The notes below the pieces were generated by a model. The model was not told where the DNA came from and ran no database searches. It saw only the letters and a program-made list of their open reading frames with translations. A stretch of 42,752 nt of DNA from Mycobacterium sp. 852002-51163_SCH5372311. Lineage in GTDB: Bacteria > Actinomycetota > Actinomycetes > Mycobacteriales > Mycobacteriaceae. Numbering within the stretch: position 1 is the first letter of the stretch; each line of letters opens with the position of its first letter. Shown piece after piece: positions 28,777-38,083 of this stretch. The stretch lies in the NCBI RefSeq assembly GCF_001667115.1, contig NZ_LZIJ01000086.1:1-42752 (forward strand). The letters are read 5' to 3'. A program made the translations under genes and the position numbers.

Positions 28777-29139
28777 ATGAAACGATTCGTTCTGGCCGCC
28801 GCCGTCGGTGCCGGGCTGAGTGTGGGACTTGCCTGCCCCGCGAATGCCGCCGGTAATTGGGCCGCCATCGCCTACTCGCCGACCGCAGATTACTCGTATA
28901 CGTCATACGGACCGCAGTCTCAGTCCGAAGCCGAGCAAGACGCTCTCAAGAATTGTTCCGCCAAAGGCAACGACTGCAAAATTCTGGCCTCATCGGCCAA
29001 CTGTGTCGCCTTGACGGACGACGGTAAAAGTGTGCACGGCGGCTCAGGTACCACCGCTCAGGAAGCCGTCAACGACGCGCTTGCCCGCAGCGGGAGCGGC
29101 GCCAAAGTGCGGGCCAGCAAGTGCTCGACTGATCCCTAA
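28777..29139 (+). CDS. Secreted DUF4189-domain protein
   Basis: This 120-residue exported protein has a signal peptide of about 25 residues (ends ANAA before GNWAAIAY). The mature part is a single DUF4189 domain: WAAIAYSPTADYSYTSYG, an SEAEQDALKNC helix, a GNDCKILASSANCVAL strand with paired cysteines, and a repeated AQEAVNDALARSG helix. The function of the domain is unknown; in mycobacteria such proteins are small secreted or cell-wall proteins. GAAAGGGG lies eight bases before the ATG. It appears to be an insertion relative to the M. tuberculosis order between mutT2 and the carbinolamine dehydratase gene. Confidence 0.85.
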   Translation: MKRFVLAAAVGAGLSVGLACPANAAGNWAAIAYSPTADYSYTSYGPQSQSEAEQDALKNCSAKGNDCKILASSANCVALTDDGKSVHGGSGTTAQEAVNDALARSGSGAKVRASKCSTDP

Positions 29140-29402
29140 GTCGACAACTTTCGTATTTCACCCTGCCGGGTGTCTTCTGGTTTGTCGTCGTCCGAAAGGA
29201 CGGGTCAGAACGGCATGCTCTAAGCCATTGAGCCGTTATGTTTCGACGAATCTGTTTACACCTGCACGTATTCACGCAGCGCGCGGGCTCACCTGTGTTA
29301 GGTTGCCGCTCTGGCGGGTAGGTGGTTACGTATAACAGTATTAGTTCGTCACCCTGGGTTTCGTCGTTTTTCCCGGGATGGGTACATCACACAGGGGTTT
29401 AA

Positions 29403-29687
29403 ATGGCTGTGTTATCGGATGAGGAAGTAGACGCCGCCCTGCCCGACCTCAACGGCTGGGAGCGTGCCGAGGGAACTCTGCGCCGGTCGATCAAGTTCCC
29501 AAGTTTCATGGACGGCATCGACGCCGTGCGCCGGGTCGCCGAGCACGCGGAACGGAAGGATCATCACCCGGACATCGATATCCGTTGGCGGACAGTGACT
29601 TTCGCTCTCGTTACACATTCCGAGGGTGGCATCACGAAGAACGACGTGGAGATGGCGCGCGATATCGACGGTATCGTCGGCGGCTAG
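29403..29687 (+). CDS. Pterin-4a-carbinolamine dehydratase
   Basis: This 94-residue PCD/DCoH-family protein matches Rv1159A. The active-site motif appears as [20 protein letters not shown] (residues about 46-65), with the [E/D]-x-x-HHP core and the later [15 protein letters not shown] segment. The enzyme dehydrates 4a-hydroxytetrahydropterin; the mycobacterial substrate is unclear because no aromatic amino acid hydroxylase lies here. AGGGG sits before the ATG. Its TAG and that of the convergent pimE gene overlap in a shared CTAG, so the two coding regions overlap by 4 bp. Confidence 0.93.
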   Translation: MAVLSDEEVDAALPDLNGWERAEGTLRRSIKFPSFMDGIDAVRRVAEHAERKDHHPDIDIRWRTVTFALVTHSEGGITKNDVEMARDIDGIVGG

Positions 29688-30973
29688 GAGTCAGCCCGCA
29701 CAGCGGGTCGCCCGGCATCTGGACGCTCAGCGGGGCCTTCCCGCCTTCCGGCTGTGGCAATCCATACGAAGGTCGCCAGCGCCGCGACTATGTAGACTAG
29801 CCCGGCCCAGGCCAGACACCAGGGCCTGCTGACCACCCAGATGTTGGGTTGGGCGAAGCTCAGCAACCACGGCACGCCGATGATCGTGAGCGCCAGCCAC
29901 CCCCAGCCGATCATCGCCGCGCCGGGGCGTGCCCGCAGCGGCCCGTGTATCAGCCACATCATCAGCGGCACCAGCCATACCCAGTGGTGGGTCCACGAGA
30001 TCGGTGAGAGCAGCAGCCCGAACAACTCGACCACGAGCAGCTTGCCGAGGCGGTCGTCGTCGTCCAGCGCCCGCCACGCCAGGATGGCCAGTACCGCGGT
30101 GACCGCGATCGCCGTCAAGACCAGCGGGCCGAAGCCCGCGTCGTGGCCCAGGATGCGCGAGATGCCCCCGCGCCAGGATTGGTTGAACGAGGTGCCGATC
30201 GGCCCAACCCGGTGCGCGTCGCCCAGCAGGTCGGTGAAGTAGTACCGGGCCTGATCGCCCACCACCAGCACCGACACACCGACGGTGGCAAGAAACACAA
30301 CTCCGGAAAACACGGCCGCCCCCCATCGCCGAACGCCGACGAAATAGAGACCGGAGATCGCCGGCGTCAACTTGATCCCGGCCGCCACGCCCACCAGCAG
30401 ACCCGACAGCCACCACCGCGTGCTGTAAACCGCCCAGAGCACCGCCACCATCAGGAAAACGTTGACCTGCCCGTAGTCGAACGTGCTACGCAGTGGCTCG
30501 ATCCACATGGTGACGGCCGTCCACAGCATCGCGATCCGGTGCGAACCGCCGCCCAGCAGCCGCTGAGTTATCCGGATCGCGCCGTACAACGCGGCGATCG
30601 TGGCGACCTGCCACAAAAAGGCAACCAGGCCGAACGGCAGCAGCTGCAGCGGATAGAACACGATCGCTGCGAACGGCGGGTAGGTGAACGGCAGCGGGAA
30701 GTCCGGCGTCTGGTCGGCGTACACGTAGCTGTACAAGGTGCCGGGGTGGTTGAGCGCCGCCGCCCCGCCGAGGTAAACGTGCAGGTCGACGAAGTTGGCG
30801 CCGTGCGGAGCCAGGTACGTCCAGGCCAGCCGCGCTGCGATGCTCACGATCAGCAGCAGCGGCGCGGCGACGCGCAACCAAGTTGCCAGCCGCCGGGTGA
30901 TGGGTGCCGCCGGGGCGGCCTGGGTGGTGTCTACAACCAACGACTTTAGCGATCGCGACGGGCCCGATCGCAT
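29684..30973 (-). CDS. pimE: PIM alpha-1,2-mannosyltransferase PimE
   Basis: This 429-residue polytopic GT-C glycosyltransferase matches Rv1159. It uses polyprenyl-phosphate mannose to convert Ac1PIM4 to Ac1PIM5, committing PIM to the polar forms PIM5/PIM6. About ten membrane helices are visible. The first extracytoplasmic loop carries the catalytic Asp in [10 protein letters not shown] (Asp63 here, equivalent to Asp58 of the M. smegmatis enzyme). [20 protein letters not shown] and [11 protein letters not shown] are conserved. The soluble N-terminal segment (about 28 residues) is variable, and a GTG at residue 13 is a possible alternative start. LpqW, encoded 14 kb away in this window, acts at the same branch point of PIM/LAM synthesis. 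Confidence 0.94.
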   Translation of the reverse strand: MRSGPSRSLKSLVVDTTQAAPAAPITRRLATWLRVAAPLLLIVSIAARLAWTYLAPHGANFVDLHVYLGGAAALNHPGTLYSYVYADQTPDFPLPFTYPPFAAIVFYPLQLLPFGLVAFLWQVATIAALYGAIRITQRLLGGGSHRIAMLWTAVTMWIEPLRSTFDYGQVNVFLMVAVLWAVYSTRWWLSGLLVGVAAGIKLTPAISGLYFVGVRRWGAAVFSGVVFLATVGVSVLVVGDQARYYFTDLLGDAHRVGPIGTSFNQSWRGGISRILGHDAGFGPLVLTAIAVTAVLAILAWRALDDDDRLGKLLVVELFGLLLSPISWTHHWVWLVPLMMWLIHGPLRARPGAAMIGWGWLALTIIGVPWLLSFAQPNIWVVSRPWCLAWAGLVYIVAALATFVWIATAGRREGPAERPDAGRPAVRADS

Positions 30974-31150
30974 TCCGCGTCGTCACCGGGCCGCGTGGGC
31001 GAGGCGGGAACTTTGCCGATCGTCGCGGCCTGGTCACTGCCACCACACGTATGCGTAACGATCGAATAAATGCCACACGTGTCACTTGAGTCACTTCCGT
31101 ATCAAAGTAACTTCAGCGCCGGGATCAGTCATCAACAACCAGGGAGAGTC

Positions 31151-31909
31151 ATGCCAACCATCTGGACCATCGTGCGGGCAGCCGCCGTCGTAGTCGGTTC
31201 GTCAGCAGCTCTGCTGACCGGCGGTATCGCCCACGCCGACCCCGCGCCCGCACCGCCGCAAATCCCGAACATTCCGCAGCAGCTGATCAGCTCGGCGGCC
31301 AATGCGCCACAAATCTTGCAGAACCTCGCGACGGCCCTCGGCGCCACTCCGCCGGTTGCGCCGCCGTCGGCCCCCGGTATCAGCGCCACTCTGCCGGGCG
31401 TCCCGCCGGCCGCGGCAACCGCGCCCGTGCAAGCCGCGGCTCCCACGATTCCGGGTATCAATGCTCCGATTCCGGGGATCTCGTCACCGGCAGCCGCCGC
31501 ACCCACCCCCGCGCCGGCCGCGGCCCCCACCATTCCGGGGGTCAACGCTCCGCTTCCAGGGACACCCGCGGCCCCGGCCGCACCAGCGGTTCCGACTGCG
31601 CCGGCGGCGCCCGCGGCCCCGGCGATTCCCGGATTGCCCTCCATCCCTGGCCTGACCACCCCGGTTTCACCGGCCTCGGCCGCGGTTCCAGCGGCCACCC
31701 CGGGTGTGCCGCAGGCGAAGGTCGACATGCCGGCGTTGCCGCCGTACCTGCCGGTGAGCGTGCCACCGCAGATTTCGTTGCCGGCCGACCTGCCCGCGCT
31801 CACTTCGGGGGCAGTCCCGGGCGCACCGGCAGCGGGCACACCAGTAGCGGCTGCACCCTCGCCCGCTGCGGTGCTCGGGCCCACATCGCTGCTCTCGGCC
31901 CTGCCCTGA
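31151..31909 (+). CDS. Ala/Pro-rich secreted protein (Rv1158c-like)
   Basis: This 252-residue protein has a signal peptide of about 29 residues (ends AHA before DPAPAPPQ) and a mature region made almost entirely of Ala, Pro, Gly, Thr, Ile and Val. Short degenerate repeats of the type PTIPGINAPIPG recur three or more times from about residue 95. It fits M. tuberculosis Rv1158c, an Ala/Pro-rich protein of unknown function, probably periplasmic or surface-exposed. AGGGAGA sits seven bases before the ATG. It is 47 bp from the next gene, which has a similar composition, and divergent from pimE across 177 bp in which I see no gene. Confidence 0.88.
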   Translation: MPTIWTIVRAAAVVVGSSAALLTGGIAHADPAPAPPQIPNIPQQLISSAANAPQILQNLATALGATPPVAPPSAPGISATLPGVPPAAATAPVQAAAPTIPGINAPIPGISSPAAAAPTPAPAAAPTIPGVNAPLPGTPAAPAAPAVPTAPAAPAAPAIPGLPSIPGLTTPVSPASAAVPAATPGVPQAKVDMPALPPYLPVSVPPQISLPADLPALTSGAVPGAPAAGTPVAAAPSPAAVLGPTSLLSALP

Positions 31910-31955
31910 GCAGTTTGTGAGACGGCTAACCCACCAACGACGACCGGAGGACACC

Positions 31956-33044
31956 ATGTCACGCACTTGGAATTTGTCCAAAGGTTTGGCCGTAGTTGTG
32001 ACGGCGTCGGCCGCCGCGTTCGGGGAGAGCCCGAACGCGGCAGCCGACCCGGCGCCGCCGCCGAACCCCGCCGACCAGCTACCGGGCCTACCGGCCCTCT
32101 CGCAGTTGAGTCCGATAATTCAGCAGGCGGCCAGCAACCCGGGGCAGGCGACGCAGCTGCTCATGGCGGCCGCGCAAGCGTTCACCCACAACCCGGCCGC
32201 GCCCACGGAGTCCAAGAACGTGGCCGCGTCGGTGAATCAGTTTGTGCAGCAACCGAATACCGGCCCGGCGCCCGCCGTCGGGGCACAGCCTGACACCACG
32301 CACCTGCCCCCGGTGGGTGTAGTGCCCGGCACGCTGTCACACCTGCCGACAGGCGTCGACCCAAGCCACGCGGCCGGTCCCGCGCCAGCCGCGGCGCCGG
32401 CGCCAGTCCCGCCGGCCGGGCCGGCTCCTGCTGCCGTACCGCCACCGGTTGGGCAGGCGCCTGCGCCGGCACCGACAGCGGTCGTGCCGGCGGCGGCACC
32501 GCCAGCTGCCCCCGCCCCGGCCGCCGCGCCAGCGCCAGTCCCATCACCGGGCGGCGCACCAGCGGCAGCCCCTGCACCTGCGCCTGCAGCTGCGCCGCCG
32601 GCTGCCCCCGCAGCGGCGCCCGGTTTCGGCCCGGACGCACCCCCGACGCAGGACTTCATGTACCCCTCAATCGGCACCAATTGCCTTGGGGATGGTACGA
32701 ATTCGATAGCAACCGCGCTATCGGTCGCGGGTCCTGCCAAGATTCCGACACCCGGCCCCGGCCCCGGCCAAACCGCTTACGTGTTCACCGCTGTCGGCAC
32801 GCCTGGGCCGGCCGAGGAGCAAAAGCTGCCATTGAACGTCACGTGGGTGAACCTGACCACCGGCAAGTCCGGCAGCGCCACCCTGAAGCCGCGCTCTGAC
32901 ATCAACCCAGACGGGCCGACGACGTTGAGCGTGATTGCCGATACCGGTTCCGGCAGCATCATGTCGACGATCTTCGGACAGGTCACCACCAAGGAAAGGC
33001 AGTGCCAGTTCATGCCCACGATTGGGTCGACGGTAGTCCCGTAG
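31956..33044 (+). CDS. Ala/Pro-rich secreted protein (Rv1157c-like)
   Basis: This 362-residue protein is similar to Rv1157c. The layout is: signal peptide (about 1-30, ends AAA before DPAPPP); a helical segment (about 40-95); a long Ala/Pro-rich linker (about 125-225); and a structured C-terminal domain (about 228-362) with two cysteines (TNCLGDG and ERQCQF) that could pair. That C-terminal domain distinguishes it from its upstream neighbour. CGGAGG lies before the ATG. Probably cotranscribed with the upstream gene; the function is unknown, and a cell-envelope role is inferred from export and composition. Confidence 0.9.
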   Translation: MSRTWNLSKGLAVVVTASAAAFGESPNAAADPAPPPNPADQLPGLPALSQLSPIIQQAASNPGQATQLLMAAAQAFTHNPAAPTESKNVAASVNQFVQQPNTGPAPAVGAQPDTTHLPPVGVVPGTLSHLPTGVDPSHAAGPAPAAAPAPVPPAGPAPAAVPPPVGQAPAPAPTAVVPAAAPPAAPAPAAAPAPVPSPGGAPAAAPAPAPAAAPPAAPAAAPGFGPDAPPTQDFMYPSIGTNCLGDGTNSIATALSVAGPAKIPTPGPGPGQTAYVFTAVGTPGPAEEQKLPLNVTWVNLTTGKSGSATLKPRSDINPDGPTTLSVIADTGSGSIMSTIFGQVTTKERQCQFMPTIGSTVVP

Positions 33045-33055
33045 CGACCGTTCCC

Positions 33056-33092
33056 CGCCGCGAGCGTCCGGGCTAACCGGGCGCTCGCGGCG
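33056..33092. terminator. Strong hairpin between convergent genes
   Basis: CGCCGCGAGCG (33056-33066) pairs perfectly with CGCTCGCGGCG (33082-33092), with an inner CCGG/CCGG pair. It lies between the Rv1157c-like gene and the leftward small gene that ends at 33097. There is no T-tract, as is usual for mycobacterial terminators. It could serve both directions. Confidence 0.55.
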
Positions 33093-33096
33093 CATA

Positions 33097-33243
33097 TCAG
33101 TAGGCCATGAACAGAATTGCGTCGCGGTCGTACTCCAGTCCCGGATGAACCTCAGCCAGGTGAGCCTGCGTCTTTTCCACCAGGTCGTCCTCGTCCTTGC
33201 CGACCAGCGCTTCTCCGCAGGGACACGTCAGGTGTGTCTTCAC
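33097..33243 (-). CDS. 48-residue DUF1059-like small protein
   Basis: The frame reads MKTHLTCPCGEALVGKDEDD and continues LVEKTQAHLAEVHPG ... ILFMAY, 48 residues. The CPCG pair, the DEDDLVEKTQAHL helix and the H-P-G turn match the small DUF1059 family of predicted metal-binding proteins. AAGGAAGG sits seven bases before the GTG start. It starts 22 bp after the HhH-GPD gene stop on the same strand and is probably cotranscribed with it. The function is unknown. The short length makes it easy to miss, but coding character is clear. Confidence 0.85.
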   Translation of the reverse strand: MKTHLTCPCGEALVGKDEDDLVEKTQAHLAEVHPGLEYDRDAILFMAY

Positions 33244-33264
33244 GTTGCCGCCTTCCTTGACTTG

Positions 33265-33840
33265 CTACTTGGCCGCCTTCGCTGCGGCCTTCATCTGCTT
33301 TTTGTGTGATCGCACTTTTCCGAGTGATTGAGCATCGACGATATCGGCGACGGAGATGTGTGTGCCGGCCTTTCCGAATTCCCCGGCGGCGGCTCGCCAG
33401 CCCTTCGGCGTCACCCCGTACTGCTTGCCGAGCAGCGCCAGGAAGATCTGCGCTTTCTGCTCGCCGAAGCCGGGTAACCCCTTGAGCCGTTGCAGAAGCT
33501 CGTTGCCGTCGGGATCGCCGCTGCGCCACAATGCCGCAGCGTCGCCGTCGTAGCGATCCACGATGATCTGCGCGAGGGCCTGGATGCGCTTGGCCATCGA
33601 TCCTGGAAAGCGGTGTATTGCAGGCCTTTCCGAGCACAGCGCGGCGAACTTGTCCGGGTCGTAGTCGGCGATCTCGCCGGCGTCGAAGCTTCCCATCCGG
33701 TCCGCGATCTTCTTCGGTCCCGCGAAGGCGGTTTCCATCGGCACCTGCTGGTCGAGCAACATGCCGACCAGCAACGCGAAGGGGTTGTCGTCCAGCAGCG
33801 CATCGGCCGCGGGGTCTTGGACAAGCTGCAGTTTCGGCAC
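33265..33840 (-). CDS. HhH-GPD-type base-excision protein (Rv1156-like)
   Basis: This 191-residue protein resembles the helix-hairpin-helix GPD superfamily and M. tuberculosis Rv1156. The segment LLVGMLLDQQVPMETAFAGP is the typical N-terminal helix set. The hairpin appears as LKGLPGFGEQKAQIFLALLG (about residues 120-139), but the Lys of bifunctional glycosylases and the usual catalytic Asp pattern after it are not obvious (KQYGVTPKGW follows). A DNA-binding or repair role is inferred; glycosylase activity is uncertain. The C-terminus is basic. It is divergent from the nitroreductase gene across 107 bp. Confidence 0.85.
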   Translation of the reverse strand: MPKLQLVQDPAADALLDDNPFALLVGMLLDQQVPMETAFAGPKKIADRMGSFDAGEIADYDPDKFAALCSERPAIHRFPGSMAKRIQALAQIIVDRYDGDAAALWRSGDPDGNELLQRLKGLPGFGEQKAQIFLALLGKQYGVTPKGWRAAAGEFGKAGTHISVADIVDAQSLGKVRSHKKQMKAAAKAAK

Positions 33841-33947
33841 GCAGACAGTCTAGGACCCGTTGCTCTGAGGTTCTCCGTCCGAACCGACTTGCCGTCTCCT
33901 GCCCGTTCGGCGGCCCCTGGCCGGGCCGATCGTGTTGGATCAGTTAG

Positions 33948-34601
33948 ATGACGCAACAAGCGCCTTTGACCATGCCGCTCGAAGAAGCGATGCGCACTCA
34001 ACGTGCCATTCGCCGCATCAAGAGTGACCCGGTCGACGACTCGCTGGTGTTGCACCTTCTGGAACTAGCAATGAAGGCGCCGACTGGCTCGAACGCGCAG
34101 AATTGGGAGTTCATCGTCGTCAAGGACCGCAAAGTCGTCGCGCAACTGGGTCGTTTGAATCGTCGGGCCTTCAACGTCTACAGCGCGATCGGCACCCGCA
34201 TCCTCGAGCGCCGCGGTGACGACAAGATGCTCCGGATTCAAAAGGCCGCCAGATGGCAGGCGGACCATTTCGACGAGATTCCCGTCGTCGTTGTGGCTTG
34301 CCTGAAAGGTGTTGTCGCGCCTTGGCCGCCGGTGGCGGTCAGCAGCGCCTACGGCTCCATCTATCCGGCGGTGCAGAACCTCTTGCTGGCCGCACGTGCG
34401 GCCGGTCTGGGTGCGGCCTTGATCACCCTGCCGCTGTGGAGCAAGACTCTGGCACGGCGCGCCCTGGGGCTGCCGTGGAATGTGACTCCCTGCGCGGTGA
34501 TCCCTCTTGGCTGGCCGATCGGCAAATACGGTCCCACGACGCGGCGCCCTGTTGGCGAACTCGTCTCGCTGGACAAGTACGGCAATCGAGCGTTTCTATA
34601 G
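33948..34601 (+). CDS. Nitroreductase-family flavoprotein
   Basis: This 217-residue protein has the nitroreductase fold signature: the FMN-binding RAIRRIKSDPV near residues 18-28, LELAMKAPTGSNAQNWEFIVV, and AVQNLLLAARAAGLGAALITL. It would reduce nitroaromatics or quinones, or act on another substrate, with NAD(P)H and FMN. No physiological substrate is evident. It appears inserted relative to the M. tuberculosis order between Rv1156 and Rv1155. Its stop is 59 bp from that of the convergent 57-residue gene, with a weak hairpin between. Confidence 0.85.
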   Translation: MTQQAPLTMPLEEAMRTQRAIRRIKSDPVDDSLVLHLLELAMKAPTGSNAQNWEFIVVKDRKVVAQLGRLNRRAFNVYSAIGTRILERRGDDKMLRIQKAARWQADHFDEIPVVVVACLKGVVAPWPPVAVSSAYGSIYPAVQNLLLAARAAGLGAALITLPLWSKTLARRALGLPWNVTPCAVIPLGWPIGKYGPTTRRPVGELVSLDKYGNRAFL

Positions 34602-34619
34602 CCCCTGCGACAACGGGGT

Positions 34620-34660
34620 TGCGAGAGACGAGTTCGCCACTGCGGCAATAGCTCTCGCGA
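34620..34660. terminator. Weak hairpin between convergent genes
   Basis: GCGAGAG (34621-34627) pairs with CTCTCGC (34652-34658) around a long loop, between the nitroreductase and the 57-residue gene. A CCCC/GGGG pair lies just upstream (34602-34618). It is a possible bidirectional terminator. Confidence 0.3.
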
Positions 34661-34834
34661 CTAGCCGCTCTTGCGGCGGAACTCCCGGCGGCTCTCCACC
34701 GGACCGTGCGCCCGCGACTGTTTGCCGCCGCCGTCCTTATGATCCGATCCGCCCGCGGACTTCGACGTCTTGCGCTCCAGGGCTTCACGAAACTTGCGCT
34801 TGGTCTCGTCCTCCGGGGGCTTCGATTCAGACAT
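34661..34834 (-). CDS. 57-residue DUF5302-like small basic protein
   Basis: The frame reads MSESKPPEDETKRKFREALE and continues RKTSKSAGG ... SRREFRRKSG, 57 residues. It is hydrophilic, Lys/Arg/Glu-rich and without a signal peptide or membrane segment, probably unstructured. It matches the small actinobacterial DUF5302 family as I recall it. It lies 22 bp downstream of the Rv1155-like gene on the same strand. The ATG lacks a strong ribosome-binding site. The function is unknown. Confidence 0.8.
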   Translation of the reverse strand: MSESKPPEDETKRKFREALERKTSKSAGGSDHKDGGGKQSRAHGPVESRREFRRKSG

Positions 34835-34856
34835 ACCGGCAGCCTAGCGCCGCGGA

Positions 34857-35309
<453 letters not shown>

Positions 35310-35356
35310 CTACGTCGCCGTTGCGCCATTCTCGGCAGCCCTGATGGAATCGGAAC

Positions 35357-35881
35357 ATGACTACGTATGCGGCGTTCCTGCGCGGCGTCAACGTCGGCGG
35401 CGTCAACCTCAAAATGGCCGAGGTGAAGGCGGCCCTGACCGACGCCGGATTCTCCGACGTGCGCACCATCCTGGCCACTGGCAACGTGCTGCTGAAGTCC
35501 TCCGCCGGCGTGGCGTCGGTGCGTAAGAAGGCCGAAGCGGCATTGCGTGAGAAGTTCGGCTACGACGCGTGGGTGCTGGCCTACGACATCGATACCGTGC
35601 GCGCCATCGACGAGGCCTATCCTTTCGAGCGGGAACTCGACGGATATCAGTCCTACGTCACGTTCGTCACCGACGCCAAAGTCCTCGACGAACTCGCCAA
35701 ACTGGAAGCCGGGCCGAAGGAGAAGATCAGCCGCGGCCCTGAACCTCTGGGCGTCATCTACTGGCAGGTCCCTAAAGGCAGCACCCTGGACAGCCCCATC
35801 GGCAAGACGATGGGCAAGCCGCGCTACAAGTCGTCGACCACGACCCGCAATCTGCGCACCCTGTCCAAGGTGCTGAAATGA
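35357..35881 (+). CDS. DUF1697-family protein
   Basis: This 174-residue cytosolic protein of the DUF1697 family starts TTYAAFLRGVNVGGVNLKMA, the family signature, followed by an ILATGNVLLKS strand and a C-terminal SSTTTRNLRTLSKV. The function of the family is unknown. Its last codon overlaps the start of the methyltransferase gene as ATGA, so the two are translationally coupled. It is divergent from the Rv1155-like gene across 56 bp. Confidence 0.9.
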   Translation: MTTYAAFLRGVNVGGVNLKMAEVKAALTDAGFSDVRTILATGNVLLKSSAGVASVRKKAEAALREKFGYDAWVLAYDIDTVRAIDEAYPFERELDGYQSYVTFVTDAKVLDELAKLEAGPKEKISRGPEPLGVIYWQVPKGSTLDSPIGKTMGKPRYKSSTTTRNLRTLSKVLK

Positions 35882-36711
35882 GCAGCCCGGAACCCGCGAA
35901 ACAGAAGGTCACCCTCGACGGGGTGTCCGAGACCGCCCTGCTGACGCTGAACGCCCGCGCCGCCGAAGCGCGCCGTCGCAATCCGATCATCGACGATCCG
36001 ATGGCGGTGGCCCTAGTGGACTCGATTCACTTCGACTTCGCCAAGTTCGGACCCACCCGTCAGGACATCGCCTTGCGCGCGCGAGCTTTCGACAACCAAG
36101 CCCTCTCGTATCTCGAAGAGCACCCGTCGGCCACCGTGGTGGCGCTCGCCGAAGGTCTGCAGACCAGCTTCTGGCGGTTGGAGGCAGCGCTTCCTGATAG
36201 TCAATTCCGTTGGCTGACAGTTGATTTGCCACCGATTATCGATCTCCGGGCGCGGCTGCTCCCGTCGTCGCCGCGGATCGCGGTCCGCGCCCAGTCCGCG
36301 CTGGATTACAGCTGGATGGAGGCCATCGACCCGTCCGACGGGGTCTTCATCACCGCCGAAGGACTGCTGATGTATCTGCAGCCCGAGCAGGCGCTGGGGC
36401 TGATCGCCCAGTGCGCCAAAAGGTTTCCCGGTGGCCGTCTGCTCTTCGACCTGCCGCCGCGATTCGTCAGCATGTGGAGTCGTTTGGGAATGCGCACCTC
36501 GCTGCGTTATCGGATCCCCGAGATGCCATTCAGCATGTCCGTCGAGGAGGCGGCCGAATTGGCGCATACGGTGCCGGGTGTGCGCGCGGTCCGCGATTTG
36601 CGGGTGCCCCGGGGCCGAGGTCTGTTGTTCGGCGCTGCGCTGCCGGCGATTTACCGCTTGCCCGTTCTCGGCATGCTGCGTCCCTACTTGACCCTGTTGG
36701 AGTTAGGCTGA
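35878..36711 (+). CDS. Leucine carboxyl methyltransferase-like SAM protein (Rv1153c-like)
   Basis: This 277-residue protein belongs to the LCM/PPM1-like class I methyltransferases and matches the position and length of M. tuberculosis Rv1153c (Omt). The N-terminal segment SETALLTLNARAAEARR is typical. The cofactor pocket includes VVALAEGLQTSFWRLE in place of the usual ALGAGLDTR, and the segment WLTVDLPPIIDLR follows. EGLLMYL is the conserved later motif. The natural substrate is unknown. It overlaps the DUF1697 gene by 4 bp and converges on the GntR gene with 7 bp between stops. Confidence 0.9.
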   Translation: MSSPEPAKQKVTLDGVSETALLTLNARAAEARRRNPIIDDPMAVALVDSIHFDFAKFGPTRQDIALRARAFDNQALSYLEEHPSATVVALAEGLQTSFWRLEAALPDSQFRWLTVDLPPIIDLRARLLPSSPRIAVRAQSALDYSWMEAIDPSDGVFITAEGLLMYLQPEQALGLIAQCAKRFPGGRLLFDLPPRFVSMWSRLGMRTSLRYRIPEMPFSMSVEEAAELAHTVPGVRAVRDLRVPRGRGLLFGAALPAIYRLPVLGMLRPYLTLLELG

Positions 36712-36718
36712 CCCGGGT

Positions 36719-37084
36719 TCAGTCGTCGGGCACGTTGGTGAGGTAGCGCATCGCGTCGGACTTCGTCAGCCCGAGCGCCTTGGCAACTTCGACGTATTCC
36801 TTGGCGGCAGCCGCCATGGCCGCATCGGTCGGGTCGAAGCGGGAGATGAAAGTGCCGAAGCGACCGCGCGTTTCGACGATCGCCGCCGACTCCAGCTCTC
36901 GGTAGGCGCGAGCCACCGTATTGGCTGCGACGCCAAGCTGGCCGGCGAGGTCGCGCACGGTCGGAAGTCGGGTCCCGGGCGGCAACGCGCCCTCCCGGAC
37001 TCCCTCGATGACCTGGGTCCTGAGTTGGTCGAAAAGCGGCTTGCCCGCCTTCACGTCCACCCGTAACAAATCCCGCAGTTCCAC
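36719..37084 (-). CDS. GntR-family regulator, YtrA type (Rv1152-like)
   Basis: This 121-residue regulator has a winged helix-turn-helix (about residues 12-80: [42 protein letters not shown], shown in parts) and only a short helical tail, as in the YtrA subfamily, which has no large effector domain. It matches M. tuberculosis Rv1152. It is divergent from the sirtuin gene across 37 bp, so it may control its own and the sirtuin promoter; YtrA-type regulators more often control ABC transporters, none of which is nearby. Confidence 0.92.
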   Translation of the reverse strand: MELRDLLRVDVKAGKPLFDQLRTQVIEGVREGALPPGTRLPTVRDLAGQLGVAANTVARAYRELESAAIVETRGRFGTFISRFDPTDAAMAAAAKEYVEVAKALGLTKSDAMRYLTNVPDD

Positions 37085-37121
37085 GTGTCCAGTATCTACC
37101 AGGCACGGCTATGTTTGTGGG

Positions 37122-37835
37122 ATGCGAGTAGCGGTGCTCAGCGGCGCGGGGATCTCCGCGGAAAGCGGGGTCCCGACATTCCGCGACGACAAGAACGGGT
37201 TGTGGGCCCGCTTCGACCCTTACGAGCTGTCCAGCACCCGGGGGTGGCGCAGCAATCCCGAGCGGGTTTGGGGATGGTATTTGTGGCGCCACTACCTGGT
37301 GGCCAAGGTTGAACCGAACGACGGGCACCGCGCCATTGCCGCCTGGCAGAACCATGCCGACGTCAGCGTCATCACCCAGAATGTCGACGATCTGCACGAG
37401 CGCGCGGGCAGCGCGCCCGTACACCACCTGCATGGCAGCCTTTTCGAATTCTGTTGCGAGCGTTGCGGTTCGGCGTACACCGATACGCTTCCCAAGATGC
37501 TCGAACCGAGCATCGAGGTGGAGCCGCCGGTGTGTCGCTGCGGCGGGCTGATTCGGCCCGACATCGTGTGGTTCGGCGAGGCGTTACCGCAGGGGCCGTG
37601 GCAAGCCGCCGTCGAGGCGACCGAGGCCGCCGACGTGATGGTGGTGGTGGGGACGTCGGCGATCGTCTATCCGGCGGCCGGGCTGCCCGAGCTGGCGCTG
37701 TCGCGCGGCACAGCCGTCATCGAGGTCAACCCGGAGCCCACGCCGTTGACGAGCAGCGCCACGATCAGCATTCGCGAATCGGCGAGTCGGGCCTTGCCCG
37801 GGTTGCTGGAACGGCTGCCCGCGCTGCTGAAGTAA
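37122..37835 (+). CDS. cobB: Sirtuin NAD-dependent protein deacylase CobB
   Basis: This 237-residue sirtuin has the same length as M. tuberculosis Rv1151c. The NAD-binding [15 protein letters not shown] is at residues 8-22, [12 protein letters not shown] at 85-96, and the catalytic His is His104 in HHLHGS. The zinc cysteines appear as CERC (112/115) and CRC (138/140). Tyr53 and Arg56 form the YxxR pair of class III sirtuins, which favours desuccinylation as well as deacetylation. It regulates metabolic enzymes such as acetyl-CoA synthetase in other bacteria. It is divergent from the GntR gene, and its 3' end abuts the repeat cluster at 37844. Confidence 0.95.
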   Translation: MRVAVLSGAGISAESGVPTFRDDKNGLWARFDPYELSSTRGWRSNPERVWGWYLWRHYLVAKVEPNDGHRAIAAWQNHADVSVITQNVDDLHERAGSAPVHHLHGSLFEFCCERCGSAYTDTLPKMLEPSIEVEPPVCRCGGLIRPDIVWFGEALPQGPWQAAVEATEAADVMVVVGTSAIVYPAAGLPELALSRGTAVIEVNPEPTPLTSSATISIRESASRALPGLLERLPALLK

Positions 37836-37843
37836 CGCGGCTT

Positions 37844-38047
37844 CATCGAGCCTGCGGTCATGGCGCCGAGCCTGCGCTGGCGGCGCCCAGCCTGCGTACA
37901 GGGTCAACAATCGCGGCGAACTCACGCCCTCAGCGCAGTCTCGGCGCAACAGACAAGTACCGCCCGCCGAGCCTGCAGTGATGGCGGCGAGCCTGCACAC
38001 AGATCGCGGTTCGTCCACAACATCGCGCCCTGAGCGCAGTTTGGATC
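37844..38047. repeat. Cluster of seven REPIN-like units
   Basis: Forward units of about 22 bp start at 37844, 37864 and 37884 (20-bp period, sharing the terminal CG); an inverted unit follows at 37925. Two more forward units start at 37965 and 37985, with an inverted unit at 38026. In both groups the last forward unit and the inverted unit start exactly 41 bp apart (pairs 37884-37946 and 37985-38047). Unit core: CGCCGAGCCTGC at one end, GGCG at the other. It separates the sirtuin from the DUF559 gene. Confidence 0.8.
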
Positions 38048-38083
38048 GGGCTTATGTCGGTCCGGTCGGCGAATCTGCCGGCC

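Noticed and set aside
37844..38047. Tandem 20-bp-period repeats considered as a CRISPR array
   Set aside because: Units abut or share two bases, with no unique spacers of constant size between them, and some are inverted. No cas genes are present.
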